This document shows positions 5,508-8,554 of a DNA stretch of 8,554 bases, piece after piece. The translations under genes and the position numbers were made by a program. Position 1 is the stretch's first letter, and each line of letters begins with the position of its first letter. The notes below the pieces were generated by a model. The model was not told the origin of the DNA, did not search any database, and worked only from the letters and a program-made list of their open reading frames with translations. This DNA is from Bacteroidales bacterium (GTDB taxonomy: Bacteria > Bacteroidota > Bacteroidia > Bacteroidales > JALTDM01): contig JALTEO010000189.1 in the NCBI GenBank assembly GCA_027073875.1, positions 1-8,554 of the forward strand, written 5' to 3'.

Positions 5508-7974
5508 AAATAAGATTCTAATATTTCTTTTAATACTTTTTGTAAACATTGTAAATGGACAAGAAGCAGGAGTTTTTGATGTAGATTATTATTCGCCAAA
5601 GGAATATGAAATTGGGGGGATTGAGGTAACCGGTATTCGATTTGTAGATCCGTCTATTGTGATAAATTTAACAGGGTTATCTGTTGGACAAACAATAAAG
5701 ATTCCCGGTGAACGAATTGCCAAAGCCATTAACTTATTATGGAAACAAGGACTGTTTTCCGATGTTAAGATTGTTGTGAAAAAAGTAGTTAACGAGTCTG
5801 TTTTTCTAGAGATTCAGCTTAAAGAACGACAACGACTTTCAACTTTTTCATTTAAGGGTATTTCAAAAGGAGAATCCGATGACATTAAAGAAAAGCTTCA
5901 CCTATCTCATGGAAAGCAGGTTACCGATAATATACTAAATAATTCTACTAATATTATAAAAGATTATTTTATTGATAAAGGATTTTTGTTTACTGATGTT
6001 AAAATTATCAAAAAAGATGATCCAAATGTACCCAATCATGTTTCTCTCACTTTTGATATTAACAAAAAGGAACGGGTAAAAATTCACGACATCATTTTTT
6101 CCGGCAATCAAGTATTACCATCAAAAAAATTAAAACGGGCAATGAAAGATACTAAAACAAAAAAATGGTATCGGATTTTTAAAGCATCAAAATACAAAGA
6201 AGCTGACTATAAGGATGATTTAAATAAAGTAATTGCTAAATATAACGAATTGGGCTATCGTGATGCTAAGATTCTTAAAGATACTATGGTCATACTTGAT
6301 GACAAATTAATTGATATATTGATAAAAGTTTATGAGGGGAAACAGTATTTTTTTCGGAACATTACATGGTCGGGCAACACAAAATATTCCTCCAAAATGC
6401 TGACACAATTATTAGGAATAAAAAAAGGAGATATATATGACAAAAAATTGTTAGATGACAATTTATATATGAATGAGCGAGGGATTTTCTCTCTTTATCA
6501 AGATAATGGCTACCTGTTTTCATCTATCAATCCTATTGAAACCTCTATCAACGGAGACTCTATCGATCTTGAGATTCAGATATACGAAGGTAAAGTAGCA
6601 AGAATAAACAGAGTTACGGTAATTGGTAACACAAAAACTAACGACCATGTTATTTTACGCGAGATTAGAACAAAACCGGGAGAACTCTACAACCGGTCTA
6701 AGATTATGCGAACACAGCGAGAATTAGTAACACTTGGATATTTTGACCCTGAGAAACTAAATGTTAATCCCACACCTCATCCTGAAGATGGAACTGTTGA
6801 CTTACAATATGTCGTAGCAGAAAAACCTTCCGACCAGATAGAGCTTTCAGGTGGTTGGGGAGCAAAAATGATTGTTGGAACTTTAGGATTATCATTTAAC
6901 AATTTTTCACTTAGAAATATTTTCAACAAAGATGCATGGAGTCCTTTGCCAACAGGTGATGGACAACGACTTAGCATACGAGCACAATCTAACGGGTTAT
7001 ATTATCAGGGCTATAATTTTTCCTTTGTTGAGCCATGGCTTGGTGGTAAAAAACCCAATTCATTGACTCTTTCGCTTTATCATACGGTCTTTTCAAATGG
7101 TGTCGATAAATCATCAGAAAATCGCCAAACAATGAAAATTACAGGTGCATCCCTTGGTTTGGGCAGACGCTTAAAATGGCCTGATGATTATTTCAGTTTA
7201 TACAACGAAGTAAGTTATCAAATTTACAATTTGGATAATTATTCTTATCAGCAATTATTTTCGTATAACAATGGTCAATCCAATAATCTAAGTTTTCTAA
7301 CGGCATTTTCCAGAAATTCTGCCGACCAACCTGTTTTCCCAAGAAGGGGTTCCAATTTTACAATTTCATTACAATTAACACCACCCTATTCATTACTTAG
7401 CAAAAAAGACATAGACTATACTCAACTGCCTGACAAAGAAAAGTATAAGTGGATTGAATACCATAAGTGGAAATTTAAAAGTGCGTGGTTTACAAGTTTG
7501 GCAAGAAAATTGGTGTTTGAATCTAAAGGTGAATTCGGATTTAAAGGATTGTATAATCGTGATATTGGTCCGGCACCTTTCGAAGGTTTCAATGTTGGGG
7601 GTGACGGTTTAATGACTTACAACCTTTACGGCATGGAAACAATAGCACTTAGGGGCTACGAGAATGGTTCTTTGACACCAAACAATGGTGGTAACATTTA
7701 CGACAAATTTACATTTGAGTTGCGTTACCTCATTTCGCCAAATCCACAGGCAACTTTATATGCTCTGACATTTTTTGAGTCAGGAAATGCATGGCATGAC
7801 TTTGAAACTTATAATCCATTTGATGTTTATCGGTCGGCCGGTGTAGGAGTCAGAATCTTTCTGCCCATGTTTGGTAAATTGGGTGTTGACTGGGGGTATG
7901 GTTTTGATGATGTGCCAAATCGTCCGGGTGCTAATAAAGGACAATTCCATTTTATTATCGGGCAAAACTTTTAA
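5500..7974 (+). CDS. bamA: Outer-membrane protein assembly factor BamA (Omp85 family)
   Basis: An 824-residue outer-membrane protein that folds and inserts beta-barrel proteins. It has a signal peptide of about 20 residues (SKNK, hydrophobic core, VNG before Q21). Five POTRA repeats can be followed, approximately 37-108, 112-190, 194-279, 284-364 and 367-442; their recurring marks are SGN or IGN turns at 201-203, 291-293 and 375-377 and a GLFSDV or GYFDPE segment late in the domain (84-89, 413-418). The 16-strand barrel runs from about 445 to the C-terminal Phe824 (FIIGQNF), the expected terminal signal. The Omp85 loop-6 motif is LRGYENGS (717-724), matching the conserved (V/L)RG(F/Y). The length is close to the E. 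coli protein's 810. The Bam lipoproteins are not encoded in this window. The start overlaps the uppS stop (ATGAGTAA), and skp follows after 16 bases. Its likely clients include the PorQ and PorG-like barrels encoded upstream. Confidence 0.97.
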   Translation: MSKNKILIFLLILFVNIVNGQEAGVFDVDYYSPKEYEIGGIEVTGIRFVDPSIVINLTGLSVGQTIKIPGERIAKAINLLWKQGLFSDVKIVVKKVVNESVFLEIQLKERQRLSTFSFKGISKGESDDIKEKLHLSHGKQVTDNILNNSTNIIKDYFIDKGFLFTDVKIIKKDDPNVPNHVSLTFDINKKERVKIHDIIFSGNQVLPSKKLKRAMKDTKTKKWYRIFKASKYKEADYKDDLNKVIAKYNELGYRDAKILKDTMVILDDKLIDILIKVYEGKQYFFRNITWSGNTKYSSKMLTQLLGIKKGDIYDKKLLDDNLYMNERGIFSLYQDNGYLFSSINPIETSINGDSIDLEIQIYEGKVARINRVTVIGNTKTNDHVILREIRTKPGELYNRSKIMRTQRELVTLGYFDPEKLNVNPTPHPEDGTVDLQYVVAEKPSDQIELSGGWGAKMIVGTLGLSFNNFSLRNIFNKDAWSPLPTGDGQRLSIRAQSNGLYYQGYNFSFVEPWLGGKKPNSLTLSLYHTVFSNGVDKSSENRQTMKITGASLGLGRRLKWPDDYFSLYNEVSYQIYNLDNYSYQQLFSYNNGQSNNLSFLTAFSRNSADQPVFPRRGSNFTISLQLTPPYSLLSKKDIDYTQLPDKEKYKWIEYHKWKFKSAWFTSLARKLVFESKGEFGFKGLYNRDIGPAPFEGFNVGGDGLMTYNLYGMETIALRGYENGSLTPNNGGNIYDKFTFELRYLISPNPQATLYALTFFESGNAWHDFETYNPFDVYRSAGVGVRIFLPMFGKLGVDWGYGFDDVPNRPGANKGQFHFIIGQNF

Positions 7975-7990
7975 CCTAAAATTTAATATC

Positions 7991-8500
7991 ATGAAAAAAA
8001 TAGTCTTAATTTTTACAGCAATCGTTTTTTCAATTAGCGGATTTTCCCAAAAATTTGCTTACATTGATAGTCAATATATTTTGAAAAATATTCCGGCTTA
8101 TGATGCCGCAAAACAACAACTTGATCAATATTCTGCACAATGGCAAAAGGAAATTGAAAAGGTGTATGGCGAGGTAGATAAAATGTACAAGGACTATCAA
8201 GCTGAAAAGGTTTTATTAACCGAAGACATGAAGAAAAAAAGACAACAAGCCATTGTTGACAAAGAGAAAGAAGCCAAAGATTTACAAAAACATTATTTTG
8301 GCGTTGAAGGCGAATTATATAAAAAACGGCAAGAACTAATTAAACCATTGCAAGATGATATTTTCAATGCTGTTAAAGATATTGCTGCTGAAGGTAATTA
8401 TGATATGATTTTTGATGTATCAGACAAAACTATCTTGCTCTATACAAACCCAAAATATGACAGGAGTGATGATGTCTTAAAAAAATTAGGATACAAATAA
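7991..8500 (+). CDS. skp: OmpH/Skp-family periplasmic chaperone
   Basis: A 169-residue predicted periplasmic protein with a signal peptide of about 19 residues (MKKI, hydrophobic core, SGFS before Q20). The mature protein begins KFAYIDSQYIL (21-31), the Skp/OmpH opening (family form: hAhVDhxxhh). A long charged, Lys/Glu/Gln-rich helical stretch (about 38-120) fits the coiled-coil tentacles, and the C-terminal strands YDMIFDVSDKTILLYTNPKYDRSDDVLKKLG (137-167 overall) return to the trimer body. Skp binds unfolded outer-membrane proteins and carries them to the BAM complex, which suits its place 16 bases after bamA. The ATG at 7991 is used because it starts a standard signal peptide; the frame is open upstream but only inside bamA. 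Bacteroidota often have two ompH genes here, so a second copy may lie just off the right edge. Confidence 0.93.
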   Translation: MKKIVLIFTAIVFSISGFSQKFAYIDSQYILKNIPAYDAAKQQLDQYSAQWQKEIEKVYGEVDKMYKDYQAEKVLLTEDMKKKRQQAIVDKEKEAKDLQKHYFGVEGELYKKRQELIKPLQDDIFNAVKDIAAEGNYDMIFDVSDKTILLYTNPKYDRSDDVLKKLGYK

Positions 8501-8518
8501 TGCCTATATATTTCTTAA

Positions 8519-8554
8519 ATGAAGTTAAAAAAAATACAGATATCAATTTATTGC
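8519..8554 (+). CDS. Possible start of another gene, cut by the window edge (second OmpH/Skp candidate)
   Basis: An ATG at 8519 opens a frame of 12 codons to the window end, reading MKLKKIQISIYC. This could be the basic start and first hydrophobic part of a signal peptide, and the conserved gene order in many Bacteroidota places a second ompH here. A competing start at 8500 (TAATG, overlapping the skp stop by one base) opens a different frame, MPIYFLNEVKKNTDINLL, which also remains open to the edge and does not look like a signal peptide. Too little sequence is present to decide between them. Confidence 0.3.
   Translation, partial: MKLKKIQISIYC

Noticed and set aside
6777..6977. Open frame of 66 codons on the - strand
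   Set aside because: It is entirely inside bamA, opposite the POTRA5-barrel junction; no family features and no promoter.
7871..7990. Upstream start extending skp by 40 residues
   Set aside because: It overlaps the bamA barrel end; the ATG at 7991 starts a standard signal peptide.
7780..7992. Open frame of 70 codons on the - strand
   Set aside because: It is opposite the end of bamA; low-complexity translation without recognisable features.

Overview
The window looks like a chromosomal segment of a member of the Bacteroidota. The DNA is AT-rich. The start codons have no clear Shine-Dalgarno sequence. Two gene starts are preceded by the TAnnTTTG -7 element typical of this phylum. The gene content (porQ, PorG/DUF6089 proteins, and the porG-uppS-bamA-skp order) is characteristic of Bacteroidota that have a type IX secretion system (T9SS). 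I cannot assign a genus.

All supported genes are on the + strand. Layout: (1) a sugar-phosphate nucleotidyltransferase with a C-terminal left-handed beta-helix (96-1094); (2) porQ, a T9SS outer-membrane beta-barrel protein (1146-2216); (3) two PorG-like (DUF6089-type) outer-membrane proteins (2295-3209 and 3260-4048), each with its own candidate promoter and a very short leader; (4) a third family member in the conserved place just before uppS, taken as porG itself (4073-4765); (5) uppS, undecaprenyl diphosphate synthase (4758-5507); (6) bamA, the outer-membrane protein assembly factor (5500-7974); (7) an OmpH/Skp periplasmic chaperone (7991-8500); (8) possibly the start of another gene at the right edge. 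porG-uppS and uppS-bamA each overlap by 8 bases, so these genes are very probably translated from one message.

Functionally the window is about building the cell envelope. UppS makes the lipid carrier for peptidoglycan and surface polysaccharide. Skp escorts unfolded barrel proteins across the periplasm and BamA inserts them. PorQ and the PorG-like proteins are barrel-type outer-membrane proteins, so they are likely BamA clients as well as parts of, or relatives of, the T9SS. The nucleotidyltransferase probably supplies an activated sugar for surface glycans.

I found no wholly new system. The most notable points are the tandem set of three divergent PorG-family genes where one is usual, their placement beside porQ, and the matching short-leader promoters on the two extra copies. 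There is no gene-free stretch longer than 100 bases, and I saw no tRNA, rRNA, CRISPR array or insertion sequence.
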